Origin: Hymenobacter sp. BT18
GTDB lineage: Bacteria > Bacteroidota > Bacteroidia > Cytophagales > Hymenobacteraceae
Length of the DNA: 64,000 nucleotides
Assembly: GCF_012273015.1 (NCBI RefSeq)
Contig: NZ_CP050954.1
Coordinates: 1,798,001-1,862,000 of the forward strand
Direction of reading: 5' to 3'
In this document: one piece after another, positions 63,815 to 64,000 of the stretch
How positions within the stretch are numbered: the first letter of the stretch is position 1
Layout of the letters: the number at the start of each line of letters is the position of its first letter
The notes under the pieces: generated by a model
Told to the model about the DNA's origin: nothing
Database searches by the model: none
What the model saw: the letters and a program-made list of their open reading frames with translations, nothing else
Translations under genes and position numbers: made by a program

Positions 63815-64000
63815 TTAGAAGCGGAAGTGCGAGAAGGCCTTGTTAGCTTCGGCCATCCGGTGCGTGTCGTCCTTTTTCTTCACGGCAGCACCTTCACCTT
63901 TGGCAGCGGCAATGATTTCGCCAGCCAGCTTGTCTTTCATGGTTTTCTCACCACGACGACGCGCGTATTGAATCAGCCACTTCGAACCAACGGCGATGCG
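63815..64000 (-). CDS. rpsG: 30S ribosomal protein S7 (partial)
   Basis: Only the C-terminal 61 residues lie in the window; the gene continues past its end. The segment reads [20 protein letters not shown], then [41 protein letters not shown], with the S7 hallmark [19 protein letters not shown]7 binds the 3' part of 16S rRNA. It precedes fusA as in the str operon. Confidence 0.95.
   Translation of the reverse strand, partial: RIAVGSKWLIQYARRRGEKTMKDKLAGEIIAAAKGEGAAVKKKDDTHRMAEANKAFSHFRF

Overview
The window looks like a chromosomal segment from a member of the Bacteroidota, most likely a Hymenobacter-like member of the Cytophagales. The evidence is GC-rich coding DNA, secreted proteins ending in type IX secretion (Por) sorting domains, start codons without purine-rich Shine-Dalgarno sequences, several matches to the Bacteroidota promoter form TTG-N19..21-TAnnTTTG, and the DivIC, SecA, HscA and ribosomal protein types. 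No rRNA, tRNA, CRISPR array, phage or transposase gene was seen.

Region 1 (1-2.4 kb, minus strand) is AT-rich accessory DNA. It holds a lipoprotein gene that appears to have been one frame of about 545 codons but now carries a stop codon and a 1-base frameshift, followed one base later by a four-helix membrane protein. Region 2 (2.4-13.8 kb, mostly minus strand) holds household genes: an outer-membrane protein, an M20 amidohydrolase, a SPOR-like lipoprotein, deoC, secA, a glycosyltransferase plus UDP-galactopyranose mutase pair, a GNAT protein and dapF. Region 3 (13.8-17.8 kb, plus strand) starts with a degenerate array of eleven 21-bp repeats between divergent promoters, then an rRNA-methyltransferase-like gene, a GNAT gene, a Ppx/GppA phosphatase and a malate/lactate dehydrogenase family gene.

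Region 4 (17.8-30 kb) has two paralogous murein L,D-transpeptidase-like proteins around a secreted alpha-amylase and a SMI1/KNR4 protein. It continues with a co-directional locus encoding a DUF4331 protein with a sorting domain, a TPR protein, a HupE/UreJ membrane protein, a small His/Cys-rich membrane-anchored protein and a TonB-dependent receptor. This is the best candidate here for an undescribed envelope system, probably for metal uptake. Region 5 (30.2-44 kb) holds an HscA-type Hsp70, anmK next to a REP-like inverted repeat, a 1,577-residue surface protein built as a duplicated CUB plus five-CARDB module, divIC/ftsB, eno, a LytTR two-component pair and an erythromycin-esterase-like secreted protein.

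Region 6 (44.1-64 kb, minus strand) is the str-S10-spc-alpha ribosomal supercluster from a partial rpsG to rplQ. It is broken in informative places. An O-antigen-ligase-like gene sits between rpsJ and rplC, with a strong terminator after rpsJ and a new promoter before rplC. A hairpin and a promoter-like box lie between rpsN and rpsH. Four gene boundaries (rpsG/fusA, infA/rpmJ, rpsD/rpoA, rpoA/rplQ) carry long imperfect palindromes, two of them built from the same tandem octamer. S3 and S5, neighbours at the ribosomal mRNA entry site, both have arginine/glycine-rich tails.
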